From positions 2,359,501 to 2,423,500 of the forward strand of contig NZ_AP023027.1 in assembly GCF_014467075.1 (NCBI RefSeq): a stretch of 64,000 nucleotides of DNA. Reading direction: 5' to 3'. Under the pieces are notes generated by a model. The model was not told the DNA's origin. It saw only the letters and a list, made by a program, of their open reading frames with translations, and searched no databases. The position numbers and the translations under genes were made by a program. Positions 41,433 to 50,379 of this stretch are shown here, piece after piece (position 1 is the first letter of the stretch; each line of letters begins with the position of its first letter). This DNA comes from Anaerostipes caccae L1-92. GTDB lineage: Bacteria; Bacillota; Clostridia; Lachnospirales; Lachnospiraceae.

Positions 41433-42770
41433 TCACCTTTTATTACTGTATTTCCGGTATAAAAGGACTGCTGCCAGAGCCGCTGCCGCCTCTGCTGCCG
41501 GAAAAGAAACCCAAATTCCATTGACTCCCATCCGTGAAACCAGGAATAAAGAAAGAACCGGAATGATAAAAAACTGTCTCAGTGTAGACACGGCAAGAGA
41601 CGCGCTCCCTTTTCCCAGCGCCTCAAAGACACCGGAAAATACGACTCCCACAGCAGAGAACAGGAAGCCAATACTGATGATCCTAAATGCCATGATTCCC
41701 ATTTTAAGAAGCGTTCCTCCAGCGTGGAACAATCCCATGATCTGCACAGGAAAAACAACAAATAATATGGTTCCTGCGGCCATAATCCCACCGGTGACAA
41801 GAAGGCTGTCCCGAATCGTCTCTTTCACTCTGTCGTCTCTTCCTGCCCCGTAGTTAAAACTGATGATAGGCCTCATTCCCTGGATCAGACCGTTGGACGG
41901 CATATAGATAAATGTCTGTACTTTAAAATAAATGCCGAGTACTGCAATCCCCACTTCTGAAATTCCGGCCAGTATCCCATTCAGGATCGAGATCAATATA
42001 GACGGCAGAGACATGGTGATGGCGGACGGAACTGCTACCATATAAATCTTTTTGAGCAGTTCCCGGTCAAATGCAAAGCCGCGAAACCGGATGTGGACGG
42101 TATGTTTCTTCCGAAACAGGAGGAAAACAGCGAGGAGGCAGGCGCTCCACTGTCCGATCACTGTGGCGATTGCTGCTCCTGCTACTCCCATTTTAGGAAA
42201 GATACCAACCCCAAAAATAAAAAGAGGATCTAATATAATATTGATCAGGGCGCCCATCCCTTGCAGGATCATCGGCACTTTCATATTACCCATCGCCTGA
42301 AAAATCTTTTCTATTGCTACATGAACAAGTGAACCGGCAGACAACAGCACGACAATATATGTATACTGGCTGCTCAGGGAAAGGACTTCCGGGTCCTTTG
42401 TAAACATTCCAAGATACGCACGGATTCCCAGGAGGCCGGCAGCGATAAAAACCAGTGCATGAAGACCGGCCAGCACCAGTCCGTGGGCAGCTGCCTGATC
42501 TGCTTTTTTGGTATCCCCTGTTCCGTGGCTCATGGCAATACAGGCATTTATGCCCACTCCCAGTCCTACACCGACGGATAAGATGAGGTTTTGCAGAGGA
42601 TAAGCCAGTGAAATTGCAGTGATAGCGTTCACACCAAGTCTGGCTGCAAACATACTGTCTACGATATTGTAAAGCGACTGGATCATCATTGAGATCATAG
42701 GAGGCACGGCCATAGAAATCAGCAGAGGAAATACCTTTTTCGTACCCATTGGGTTTGCAATAGTATCCAT
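41433..42770 (-). CDS. MATE family efflux transporter
   Basis: 445 residues with twelve hydrophobic segments. The family landmarks are present: PLLISMAVPPMISMMIQSLYNIVDSMFAARLG in helix 1, and GLIQGMRPIISFNYGAGRDD between the two halves. MATE proteins export cationic drugs or metabolites in exchange for Na+ or H+. The start is ATG at 42770 with AAAGGAG upstream; the frame extends further but into a repeat-rich leader without a ribosome binding site. The substrate is unknown. Confidence 0.92.
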   Translation of the reverse strand: MDTIANPMGTKKVFPLLISMAVPPMISMMIQSLYNIVDSMFAARLGVNAITAISLAYPLQNLILSVGVGLGVGINACIAMSHGTGDTKKADQAAAHGLVLAGLHALVFIAAGLLGIRAYLGMFTKDPEVLSLSSQYTYIVVLLSAGSLVHVAIEKIFQAMGNMKVPMILQGMGALINIILDPLFIFGVGIFPKMGVAGAAIATVIGQWSACLLAVFLLFRKKHTVHIRFRGFAFDRELLKKIYMVAVPSAITMSLPSILISILNGILAGISEVGIAVLGIYFKVQTFIYMPSNGLIQGMRPIISFNYGAGRDDRVKETIRDSLLVTGGIMAAGTILFVVFPVQIMGLFHAGGTLLKMGIMAFRIISIGFLFSAVGVVFSGVFEALGKGSASLAVSTLRQFFIIPVLSLFLVSRMGVNGIWVSFPAAEAAAALAAVLLYRKYSNKR

Positions 42771-42859
42771 AATTTCTCCTTTCCATGGAACAAAGTGGGC
42801 AAGTCCACTTTCAGCTCCCCAACCCCTCACTCTTTGAGGGCTTGACAACTTTGCGTACC

Positions 42860-42979
42860 AGATGCGATTTGACGTAGTCAAATGATTTCCTTACGCATCT
42901 GTGTACAACCCGCGGAGCGTTTTTTATTACTTAGGAAAGACTTTCACGCACTGGCGTGACAAGGTCTTTCCTAAGTAAT
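42860..42979. repeat. dispersed repeat, copy C (longest copy)
   Basis: Two stacked hairpins. The first, AGATGCG...CGCATCT (42860-42866, 42894-42900), encloses ATTTGAC/GTCAAAT. The second is a 16-bp perfect stem, ATTACTTAGGAAAGAC/GTCTTTCCTAAGTAAT (42925-42940, 42964-42979), enclosing CACGC/GCGTG. Between them is ACAACCCGCGGAGCG, shared with copy B at 20678. The outer parts are shared with copy A at 655. It lies in the leader of the MATE gene. Confidence 0.65.
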
Positions 42980-42980
42980 G

Positions 42981-43037
42981 AAAAAGCTATATATTTTTCT
43001 GTTTGTGATCAGAAACAGAAAAATATATAGCTTTTTT
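42981..43037. terminator. perfect 24-bp inverted repeat
   Basis: AAAAAGCTATATATTTTTCTG and the next three T (42981-43004) are perfectly complementary to 43013-43036; the loop is GTGATCAG. Its A/T flanks make it terminator-like in both directions. The nearest upstream gene on the minus strand is the S8 peptidase, more than 300 bases away, so its role is unclear. Confidence 0.6.
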
Positions 43038-43146
43038 ACAGCAGGGACAGAATAGCATATAGTAAAAGAAGCTGTCAAGCATGAAGCAACAAAACAGCTG
43101 AAAATTTTTCTCCGACTTTTTATCTGTGCCTGTGCATTCATGGGAA

Positions 43147-43213
43147 ATTATACCCGGAACAGCTTTATCTTTTGTATGTGCTGCTATTTTAATTTTACTG
43201 CTCCGGGTATAAT
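43147..43213. repeat. 12-bp inverted repeat with TATAAT in one arm
   Basis: ATTATACCCGGA (43147-43158) and TCCGGGTATAAT (43202-43213) with 43 bases between them. With the hairpins at 42860-43037 it fills most of the 590-base gap between the MATE and S8 peptidase genes. I see no credible gene in that gap. Confidence 0.55.
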
Positions 43214-43362
43214 GCTCCACTTAGGAAGTATATTACATTTGGACAGATTTAACAAGAATCCGGCGAAATAAATTTTATGTTTGGTTTAGACCCCCTGCTT
43301 ATATAAATTCCTTTTGTTTTCTTTTTTTAAGGTATCCTTCATTTTTTTAAAATAAAAGCATT

Positions 43363-45114
43363 TTATAACGGCAGACTCTCCCTCACACACAGCTTCCCAT
43401 ACCCCACCTGCGAATTCGGATACTCACTAAATCCCGGAAGTTCCCTCGCTCCCTTCTGCAGATATGCCTTAATCTTCTCTCCGTATAAAAATGGATCATT
43501 CCCTCTCACAATCCCCCACTCCATTAAAAGTGCCGCGCTGCCCGTCACAAACGGCGTTGCCATGGAAGTTCCGCTCATTCTTGTATTTCCCCCGCCAGGA
43601 CTTGCCCCCAGAATTCCCACGCCAGGAGCCACAATATCCGGTTTTTCCATACAGATATTCAAGTCTCCCCTTCCGGAAAAAGATGCATAAGAATTATAAA
43701 ATACATCGTAGGCTCCCACCGATATCACACTTCTTGCCGTAGAAGGAATCGTCAGTGTCAGATCCAGGCTGGGTTCTAAAAATCTGGTTCCCTCATTGGT
43801 CCCGGCGGATACAGGCAGCCACATGTAATAGTCCCCTCTGACAATCCTTCCGGGTTCCATCACAATGGTCCACTGACCGCTTTCGATCTCACTGCCCTGC
43901 GGCACAAAGGCAAAATAGATTTCCTGAAGCCTGTTATAAGGAGTCGGAGAACCATAATAGACATAAACCGTTGTCGTCCCAAACCGGTAGTCAGTCCTGC
44001 CCTCCTGGTCCTGGATCTCCCTGCGCTCTCCGGAGGGACTTTGAAGCCACAGTCTGAATTCATCCACATAATTTTTCCACAGCTGCAAATTCAGGCTCTG
44101 TTCATACGGCGCCACTGCAAAGATCACATCTTCCGGCTGCCTTAAACATCCCTGCCTGTGCCTGCCTGATGCTCCCTCGTTTCCTGTTCCAATGCAGACA
44201 GCGGTCTGCCACTGACCTGCCATCTGGCTGATATATGTTTCAAGCAGGGAATTTCCTCTGTGGTCTCCATAATTATTCCCATAACTTAAATTTACGCTGA
44301 CCGGCTTTCCCTTTGCCTCAGCGTAACGGATCACGTACTCCAGAGCCGTCATCAGCTGTGTCGTTCTGGGAAACCCCTGTTCCGTCGCATTTCCAAGCTT
44401 CACCACAATCAGAGAGGATTTGTCTGCAACTCCCTGCCTTCCCGCACAGATGGAAGCCACATGGGTCCCGTGCCCGTTCGTATCTCTGCTTGGCACAATC
44501 TCCCTGCCCTCTGCCGCCGGTGCCTTCAGCGCACGGTTTATCTCTTCCTTTGTATATACACTCCCCTCATAAAAACCTTCCGGCGGATGCCCCGGAATCG
44601 TCTGATCCCATAAAGTTTCAATCACCGTATTCCCCTGGTCGTCAATGAAATCCGGATGAAAAATATCGATGCCCGTATCGATCACAGCCACATAGGTTCC
44701 ATCGCCGTGGAGCCCCTTTTGTCCATCCCTTACCGACAGAATACAGGAGGCGGCAATCCCCGCCTGATCACTCAGCAGAAGATTTTTAGGCTTTTCCATA
44801 TAAATAACCTGAGGAAGGTTTGAAAAAGCATCGATGGATTCCTCGGGCAGATAAGCTATGGCATATTCATTGCTCAAGGCTTCCAGCCTTCCCCCTTCCG
44901 GAACCGGAATCTGACTGATCTCACCGATATACCTGATAATCAATTCCCACAGATTCTGCTGCCTGTCATACCCCACATCCAAGTCTCTGCTCTTCTCCCG
45001 TTCTTCAGGAGTCAGACTCAGAGAAAGGTTCAGCTGATTTTCTATTTTTTCGTCCATATCAATCCCCGCAATTTCCCTGTTATTTGAATCTATGAACCCG
45101 GTCTCCTCACTCAT
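43363..45114 (-). CDS. S8 family serine peptidase (subtilisin-like, CspBA-related)
   Basis: 583 residues with an intact catalytic triad: Asp in YVAVIDTGIDIFHPDF, His in NGHGTHVASICAGR and Ser in MSGTSMATPFVTGSAALL; oxyanion-hole Asn in IGTGNEGASG. A beta-rich insertion of about 150 residues (roughly 340-490, LRQPEDVIF to SLDLTLTIP) sits between the Asn and Ser motifs, as in the Csp germination proteases and related Lachnospiraceae subtilases. There is no signal peptide. An N-terminal region of about 110 residues may be the prodomain. The ribosome binding site is weak (AGGT). Confidence 0.88.
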   Translation of the reverse strand: MSEETGFIDSNNREIAGIDMDEKIENQLNLSLSLTPEEREKSRDLDVGYDRQQNLWELIIRYIGEISQIPVPEGGRLEALSNEYAIAYLPEESIDAFSNLPQVIYMEKPKNLLLSDQAGIAASCILSVRDGQKGLHGDGTYVAVIDTGIDIFHPDFIDDQGNTVIETLWDQTIPGHPPEGFYEGSVYTKEEINRALKAPAAEGREIVPSRDTNGHGTHVASICAGRQGVADKSSLIVVKLGNATEQGFPRTTQLMTALEYVIRYAEAKGKPVSVNLSYGNNYGDHRGNSLLETYISQMAGQWQTAVCIGTGNEGASGRHRQGCLRQPEDVIFAVAPYEQSLNLQLWKNYVDEFRLWLQSPSGERREIQDQEGRTDYRFGTTTVYVYYGSPTPYNRLQEIYFAFVPQGSEIESGQWTIVMEPGRIVRGDYYMWLPVSAGTNEGTRFLEPSLDLTLTIPSTARSVISVGAYDVFYNSYASFSGRGDLNICMEKPDIVAPGVGILGASPGGGNTRMSGTSMATPFVTGSAALLMEWGIVRGNDPFLYGEKIKAYLQKGARELPGFSEYPNSQVGYGKLCVRESLPL

Positions 45115-45268
45115 TTATAGTTTTTACCTATGAATAGCCGAAAATTCACCGCAGCCTCTTCTTCCCAAAAGAAGTTTCAGTCTTTTATTTGCTTTTCAAA
45201 TAAAACGGTTTTCCTTTTTCAGGTAAAGTAGAAATATAAGAATGAAATACAGGAGGATACACGATAAA

Positions 45269-46063
45269 ATGAAAAAACAAATATTTGTCATGCTTACTGC
45301 CGCAGTACTGGGCGCTGCTGTTCTGTCCGGATGCAGTTCCAAAGGCAAAAATGCAGCCGAAAAAAAAACTGTCACACTGACCATTTCCGCGGCCGCCAGT
45401 CTTACGGATGTGACAAAGGACATCGCCGAGAAATATAAAGAAAAGGAACCCAATGTAGAACTCCGCTTTTCCTACGGAAGTTCCGGGGCACTTCAGACAC
45501 AGATTGAAGAGGGGGCGGACGCAGACGTTTTCATGTCGGCTGCCCAAAAACAGATGGATGCTCTTTCAAAAAAGAATCTGATCAGTAAAAAATCCCGGAC
45601 GGATCTGCTGGAAAACAAGCTTGTACTGATCGTACCAAAAGGCAGCCAGACATCTATTAAAACTTTTGAAGATCTGGCAGATTCAAGCGTAAAAAAAGTG
45701 GCGCTGGGTGAGCCAAAAGCAGTCCCTGTCGGACAATATTCAGAAGGAGTCTTTCAAAAACTCGGAATTTTGGATAAAATAAAGAAGAAAGCAAACTACG
45801 GAAGCGATGTCCGCCAGGTCCTCACCTGGGTAGAAAGCGGCGAAGTGGACTGCGGAGTCGTCTATATGACAGATGCGAAAATATCGAAAAAGGTCAAAGT
45901 AGTCTGTGAGGCTCCAAAGAAAGCCGCCGATCCTGTGATCTATCCGGTGGCCGTGTTAGAAGACAGCAGGCATCAGAAAGAAGCCCAGAAGTTTGCAGAT
46001 TACTTAAAAACCGATGAAATACTGAAGCTGTTTGAGTCTTACGGCTTCCAAAGGATAAAATAA
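45269..46063 (+). CDS. modA: molybdate ABC transporter substrate-binding lipoprotein
   Basis: 264 residues. Lipoprotein signal peptide with lipobox LSGC and Cys22. The mature protein begins LTISAAASLTDVTKDIAEKYKE and has FSYGSSGALQTQIEEGADADVFMSA, the ModA pattern that binds molybdate or tungstate. The start is ATG at 45269, 13 bases after AGGAGG, a long gap; the ATG at 45242 is upstream of that site. A 9-bp inverted repeat (TTTTATTTG/CAAATAAAA, 45183-45205) lies in the promoter region. First gene of modABC. Confidence 0.93.
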   Translation: MKKQIFVMLTAAVLGAAVLSGCSSKGKNAAEKKTVTLTISAAASLTDVTKDIAEKYKEKEPNVELRFSYGSSGALQTQIEEGADADVFMSAAQKQMDALSKKNLISKKSRTDLLENKLVLIVPKGSQTSIKTFEDLADSSVKKVALGEPKAVPVGQYSEGVFQKLGILDKIKKKANYGSDVRQVLTWVESGEVDCGVVYMTDAKISKKVKVVCEAPKKAADPVIYPVAVLEDSRHQKEAQKFADYLKTDEILKLFESYGFQRIK

Positions 46064-46746
46064 TGCTGGATCTCTCCCCACTGTGGATTTCTTTAAAAGT
46101 AGCCTTGCCGGCTACCATCTTTACCTTCGTACTGGGCATCTGTGCTGCCCGGACTGTTGTAAAACTGAAGCACGGACAGGCTGTCATCGACGGCCTGTTC
46201 ACTCTGCCTTTAGTTCTGCCCCCAACCGTCGTAGGTTTTTTCCTGCTGCTGGCTTTCGGGAAAAACAGCCTGGTGGGACAGTTCTTTTCCCAGTTTGGGT
46301 TTTCCTTTATATTTTCCTGGCAGGGGGCGGTCATCGCCTCCACTGTCGTCTCATTTCCGCTGATGTACCGCACGGTCCGCGGCGCCTTTGAACAGATCAA
46401 TCCGGAATATCTGTATGCCGCCAGGACTCTTGGAATGACAGAGAGAAAAATATTCCGAAAGATCATGCTTCCCCTGGCATGGCCGGGCATCCTTGCAGGG
46501 ACAATTCTTTCCTTTGCGCGGGCTCTCGGCGAATTCGGGGCCACCATCATGATCGCAGGCAATATCCCCGGAAAAACCCAGACCATGTCCGTGGCTGTTT
46601 ACACGGCTGTGCAGGCAGGCGACCGTGAGAGTGCCTTTCTATGGGTCATGATCATCGTCTGTTTCTCCTTTGTGATGATGCTCGCCATGAATTTCTGGAC
46701 ATCTTTTCAAGTGCGCCTTATACGGCAGAAAGGAGCGGCAAAATGA
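46063..46746 (+). CDS. modB: molybdate ABC transporter permease
   Basis: 227-residue inner-membrane channel with five or six helices. The EAA loop that contacts the ATPase is YAARTLGMTERKIFRKIMLPLAWPGILAG, and GEFGATIMIAGNIPGKTQTM is characteristic of ModB. Its ATG shares a base with the modA stop codon, and its end overlaps the modC start. The three genes form one coupled operon. Confidence 0.95.
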   Translation: MLDLSPLWISLKVALPATIFTFVLGICAARTVVKLKHGQAVIDGLFTLPLVLPPTVVGFFLLLAFGKNSLVGQFFSQFGFSFIFSWQGAVIASTVVSFPLMYRTVRGAFEQINPEYLYAARTLGMTERKIFRKIMLPLAWPGILAGTILSFARALGEFGATIMIAGNIPGKTQTMSVAVYTAVQAGDRESAFLWVMIIVCFSFVMMLAMNFWTSFQVRLIRQKGAAK

Positions 46747-47792
46747 GTCTTTATGTAGACATTGAAAAACATCTGCCTGAGTTTCATCTTAAGACTTCTT
46801 TTGAGGCAGGCAATGAAATACTTTCCATCCTGGGAGCTTCGGGCTGCGGAAAAAGCCTGACCCTGAAATGCATTGCCGGAATCGAGACACCGGACCGGGG
46901 ACGGATTGTTCTTAACGGCAGAGTTTTATTTGACTCCCAAAAACGGATCAATCTGCCCGCAAGGGACCGGAAGGTAGGATATCTGTTTCAAAATTATGCC
47001 TTATTCCCTCACATGACGGTGCGTGAAAATATAGCCTGCGGGCTTCCTTCCAGGGACAGGTCTCTTACGGACTCATGGATCGAAAAATTTTATTTGTCCG
47101 GCCTCGGAGACCATTATCCCTCCCAGCTTTCCGGCGGCCAGCAGCAGCGCACGGCCCTTGCAAGGATGCTGGCATCCGCTCCTTCCCTGATCATGCTGGA
47201 TGAACCTTTTTCGGCTTTGGATGATTATCTGAAATGGCAGATGGAACAGGAACTGATGCACATCATACGGGACTTTCCCGGAACCGCCCTGTTCGTCTCC
47301 CACAACAGAGATGAAGTGTACCGGATGTCCGACCGGATCGCCGTCATGGGAAACGGACGGCTTAAGACCATACAGCGCAAAAAGGAATTGTTTCAAAATC
47401 CGGAATCTCTGGAAGCTGCACTTCTTACCGGATGCAAAAACATTTCACATGCAGAGTATATTGATGACCACACATTTTTTGCGTCCGACTGGAACATTGT
47501 CCTGACATCTTCCGTCCCTGTGCCAAAAGATATAAAATACGCCGGTTTCCGGGCCCATTACTTTTCCATCGAACCGGATGCAACTCTGCCCAACACGATG
47601 GAATGTACGGTCACGAATATCATTGAAGATACCTTCTCCATGATCCTTCTCTTTCGGGAAAAGCAGAATAAAAAGTCCGGAGACTGGACAGGACTGCGTT
47701 TTGAGCTTCCGAAAACGCTCTGGGACGGCCAGATAAAAAAAGATACAGTCTTTCTCAGGTTTCCGAAAGACAAGTTTCTTTTTATGAAATAA
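46743..47792 (+). CDS. modC: molybdate ABC transporter ATP-binding protein
   Basis: 349 residues. Walker A GASGCGKS (31-38), signature [14 protein letters not shown], Walker [14 protein letters not shown] and the switch His in [12 protein letters not shown]. The C-terminal part from about residue 240 holds the regulatory MOP/TOBE-like region ([25 protein letters not shown]). The start is ATG at 46743, overlapping the modB stop as ATGA. MocA- and XdhC-type genes face it on the other strand, linking molybdate import to molybdenum enzymes. Confidence 0.94.
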   Translation: MSLYVDIEKHLPEFHLKTSFEAGNEILSILGASGCGKSLTLKCIAGIETPDRGRIVLNGRVLFDSQKRINLPARDRKVGYLFQNYALFPHMTVRENIACGLPSRDRSLTDSWIEKFYLSGLGDHYPSQLSGGQQQRTALARMLASAPSLIMLDEPFSALDDYLKWQMEQELMHIIRDFPGTALFVSHNRDEVYRMSDRIAVMGNGRLKTIQRKKELFQNPESLEAALLTGCKNISHAEYIDDHTFFASDWNIVLTSSVPVPKDIKYAGFRAHYFSIEPDATLPNTMECTVTNIIEDTFSMILLFREKQNKKSGDWTGLRFELPKTLWDGQIKKDTVFLRFPKDKFLFMK

Positions 47793-47794
47793 AC

Positions 47795-47842
47795 AAAAGT
47801 GGATTTTACACGGCTTTCCATCCTGTATAAAATCCACTTTTT
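47795..47842. terminator. bidirectional terminator between modC and mocA-like gene
   Basis: Stem AAAAGTGGATTTTA/TAAAATCCACTTTT with adjacent CA/TG pairing and a loop of about 12 bases, ending in T on the plus strand and A on the other side. It ends both convergent transcripts. Confidence 0.9.
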
Positions 47843-48422
47843 AATTCTTCAGCTGATCCAATGTATCAATATCCCTCAGTTCCTGCCACCCGGCCTCAAA
47901 TAAAAACACATCTTCCGGATGGCTCTTAACGACCTGCTTGCCTCCCCGGTCTCCCTGTATGGAGAGAAGTTCCTTCGTGTAACAGCTGTGAAACACACAC
48001 GGGTTTTTCGGAACTCCATTTTCCGAAAGACAGCCGATTCCTTTTCCCGTCCGCAAAAAAGCAGACAAAAATCTCCTGACCGTCTCCTTCTTCAATTCCG
48101 GCTGATCGGCCGTAAAGAAAAGATAGTATGCATCCTTTCCGGGGTGAAGATTAGCTTCCAGCCCGATCTGAACCGAGGATGATATCCCCTGTTCGCTGTG
48201 CCGGTTCATCAGGCAGAGCGCACCGGTTTCTTTTGCATCCCGGTAAATTTCTTCATAGCGGGTCACCACTGTCACGTCCGCATCTTTCAATTCCCGGGCC
48301 AGCGAAAGCATCACATCCAGTGTGTGCCTGTACATAGGTTTACCGCCCATCTCATATAAAAGCTTGTTGGACCCAAAACGGCTGCCGAACCCCGCAGCCA
48401 GCAGGATCATGTGAATCTTCAT
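47841..48422 (-). CDS. MobA/MocA-like nucleotidyltransferase
   Basis: 193 residues. The N-terminal nucleotide-binding motif LLAAGFGSRFGSNKLL and GGKPMYRHTLD, then FTADQPELKKETVRRFL, are those of the NTP_transf_3 family that adds CMP or GMP to the molybdenum cofactor. With XdhC encoded immediately upstream it is probably the cytidylyltransferase (MocA/YgfJ type) serving xanthine dehydrogenase-like enzymes. It starts 3 bases after the XdhC stop codon region. Confidence 0.88.
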   Translation of the reverse strand: MKIHMILLAAGFGSRFGSNKLLYEMGGKPMYRHTLDVMLSLARELKDADVTVVTRYEEIYRDAKETGALCLMNRHSEQGISSSVQIGLEANLHPGKDAYYLFFTADQPELKKETVRRFLSAFLRTGKGIGCLSENGVPKNPCVFHSCYTKELLSIQGDRGGKQVVKSHPEDVFLFEAGWQELRDIDTLDQLKN

Positions 48423-48424
48423 CT

Positions 48425-49411
48425 CTATATCCTTTCAAACAGGATCCGGACATGCCCGCCGCAGATCATTCCAAGGTCAGAGGCATCTTTTGCTGAGAGG
48501 TCGTATTCCTTTACCTGCACGCCAGATACGTGTCCGGCCTCCCTGCATGCGGTAAACTCTATACTGCCTCCCCCGATGCTTCCATAAGATGTCCCTCCTT
48601 CTCCAAGGAACATCTTGCTGCCTGTTCCTCTCGGGGAAGATCCGCTCTTTGAAAGTATCGTCAGCATGACTCCATGTTCTCCCCCAAGGACCGCATTTGC
48701 CACATCCATATCCGCAAAGCCGGTATAGCGGCGGTTCTTTTCTTTCACGATCTCTGCCATGATGCTCACGGCGATCTCCTCCGGAAGCTGTCCTCCAAGG
48801 GGCAGACCGATCGGCGAGTGCATAGACTCTACCTTCTCGGCAGAAAACCCTTCTTCCAGCAGGGCATCTTTTGTAATCTTTACTTTCGTGCGGCTGCCGA
48901 TCATGCCGAAATACGCATGGGGATGGGATAAGACTCTTCTCGCACAGGCCCGGTCTCCCTGGTGTCCCCTGGTTACCGCCACATAAAATGTATTTTCATA
49001 TCCGAACATTTCCTCCGGCAGGCAGTCAAAATCACAGCAGAGCAGACGGTCCGCCCACGGAAACCGGTCTCTCGTAACAAACTCTTCTCTGTCATCCACT
49101 ACCGTTATGTCGAATCCAAGGATCTTTCCGATCTGGCAGACCGGCTGTGACACATGCCCTGCTCCTAAAATAACGAGCCTGGGGGCTTCCTGAAAGAGCT
49201 CTACAAAAATCTCACGTTTCCCGATCGAAACAACCTCTGTCTGCTCCACCCTCCTGAGTTCAGGAAGAATTTCCTTCCACAAAGGCTTTCCATGCATTTC
49301 ATCCTGAGTGTAAATGCATTTCTCTCCTGCCGCAGACCCGGAGAGGATCGTAGCACAAAACACCTTCCCCCGTTCCTTCAGCATCTTAAACAACCATTCA
49401 TATGCAGACAA
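48425..49411 (-). CDS. XdhC/CoxI family molybdenum-enzyme maturation factor
   Basis: 328 residues. A Rossmann-type XdhC_C domain (about 80-215; PRLVILGAGHVSQPVCQIGKILGFDITVVDDR) is followed by a CoxI-type segment (about 230-328; VMLTILSKSGSSPRGTGSKMF, GSIGGGSIE, GMICGGHVRILFE). In most XdhC proteins these two parts are in the opposite order, so this one is permuted. XdhC binds the cofactor, helps sulfurate it and inserts it into xanthine dehydrogenase-type enzymes. The start is TTG at 49411 with AGGAGG 7 bases upstream. No molybdenum hydroxylase is present in the window. Confidence 0.85.
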   Translation of the reverse strand: MSAYEWLFKMLKERGKVFCATILSGSAAGEKCIYTQDEMHGKPLWKEILPELRRVEQTEVVSIGKREIFVELFQEAPRLVILGAGHVSQPVCQIGKILGFDITVVDDREEFVTRDRFPWADRLLCCDFDCLPEEMFGYENTFYVAVTRGHQGDRACARRVLSHPHAYFGMIGSRTKVKITKDALLEEGFSAEKVESMHSPIGLPLGGQLPEEIAVSIMAEIVKEKNRRYTGFADMDVANAVLGGEHGVMLTILSKSGSSPRGTGSKMFLGEGGTSYGSIGGGSIEFTACREAGHVSGVQVKEYDLSAKDASDLGMICGGHVRILFERI

Positions 49412-49422
49412 ACAGACACCTC

Positions 49423-50298
49423 CTAATAAGCCAGCACTTCATATCCCGTTTCTGTCACGAGTACCTGAATCTCCCACTGGGCGGACGGAAGGCCGTCTGC
49501 CGTGTAGACGCTCCAGTTATCTCCTCCGTCAGTGTAGACTTCATCGGTTCCCATATTAACCATAGGCTCAATGGTAAATACCATGCCCGGGACCAAAAGC
49601 ATCTCCGTGCCCTTTTTCGTGACGTAGCTGACAAACGGCTCCTCGTGAAACTCCAGCCCGACACCGTGTCCTCCGATTTCCCGCACGACCGAATATCCAT
49701 TCTTTACTGCGTGATCGTGGACCGCCTGGCCCATATCTCCCATGAAGCCCCACGGCTTCACCTGCGCAAGTCCTAGTTCCACACACTCCTTCGTCACATC
49801 CACAAGCTTCTTCTTTTCAGCGCTTACATTTCCTATACAGAACATCCGTGATGAATCCGAAAAATACCCGTGATAGATCGTTGAAACATCCACATTGATA
49901 ATATCTCCGTCTTTCAGCACAATATCCTCAGAGGGGATGCCATGGCAAACCTGCTCATTGATGGACGTACATACGCTTTTCGGAAAGCCTTCATATCCCA
50001 AAGGAGCAGGGATGCCTCCAAGTTCCTCCGTCTTTTCATGGACCAGACGGTCAATCTCCTCCGTGGTCATCCCTTCCCTGATATGTTCTGCCACATAGTC
50101 GAGGACTGCGGTATTGATCTTTCCGCTCTCCCGGATTCCTTCGATCTGTTCCCCGTTTTTGAGAATAAATCTCGGCGGCACAATATGTCCCTGCCGCGCG
50201 AATGTCTCTATTTTTTCGTCCGAAGCCATGTGGCAGGCTTTATATTTCTTATTGCTTCCGCACCAGCAGGCATCGTTTCTTCCCAGTTTTCCTAACAT
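49423..50298 (-). CDS. map: type I methionine aminopeptidase with N-terminal SEC-C motif
   Basis: 291 residues. It removes the initiator Met from new proteins. A zinc-binding SEC-C motif (CWCGSNKKYKACH, residues 12-25) precedes the catalytic domain. The metal ligands are visible: Asp in INVDVSTIYHG and YFSDSSRMF, His in GGHGVGLEFHEEP, and Glu in VFTIEPMV and near the C-terminus. The SEC-C form is common in clostridia and is thought to favour ribosome association. Confidence 0.94.
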   Translation of the reverse strand: MLGKLGRNDACWCGSNKKYKACHMASDEKIETFARQGHIVPPRFILKNGEQIEGIRESGKINTAVLDYVAEHIREGMTTEEIDRLVHEKTEELGGIPAPLGYEGFPKSVCTSINEQVCHGIPSEDIVLKDGDIINVDVSTIYHGYFSDSSRMFCIGNVSAEKKKLVDVTKECVELGLAQVKPWGFMGDMGQAVHDHAVKNGYSVVREIGGHGVGLEFHEEPFVSYVTKKGTEMLLVPGMVFTIEPMVNMGTDEVYTDGGDNWSVYTADGLPSAQWEIQVLVTETGYEVLAY

Positions 50299-50379
50299 GT
50301 CAGTTCCTCTTTTCTAAAATTTGTTTTCTGTCCCCTATTATATCACTGGAATCCTTAAGTGTTAAGGAAATCTCTTTTA

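Noticed and set aside
42987..43220. 77-codon minus-strand open frame in the hairpin-rich gap
   Set aside because: It reads through two large inverted repeats and lacks a ribosome binding site and coding character.
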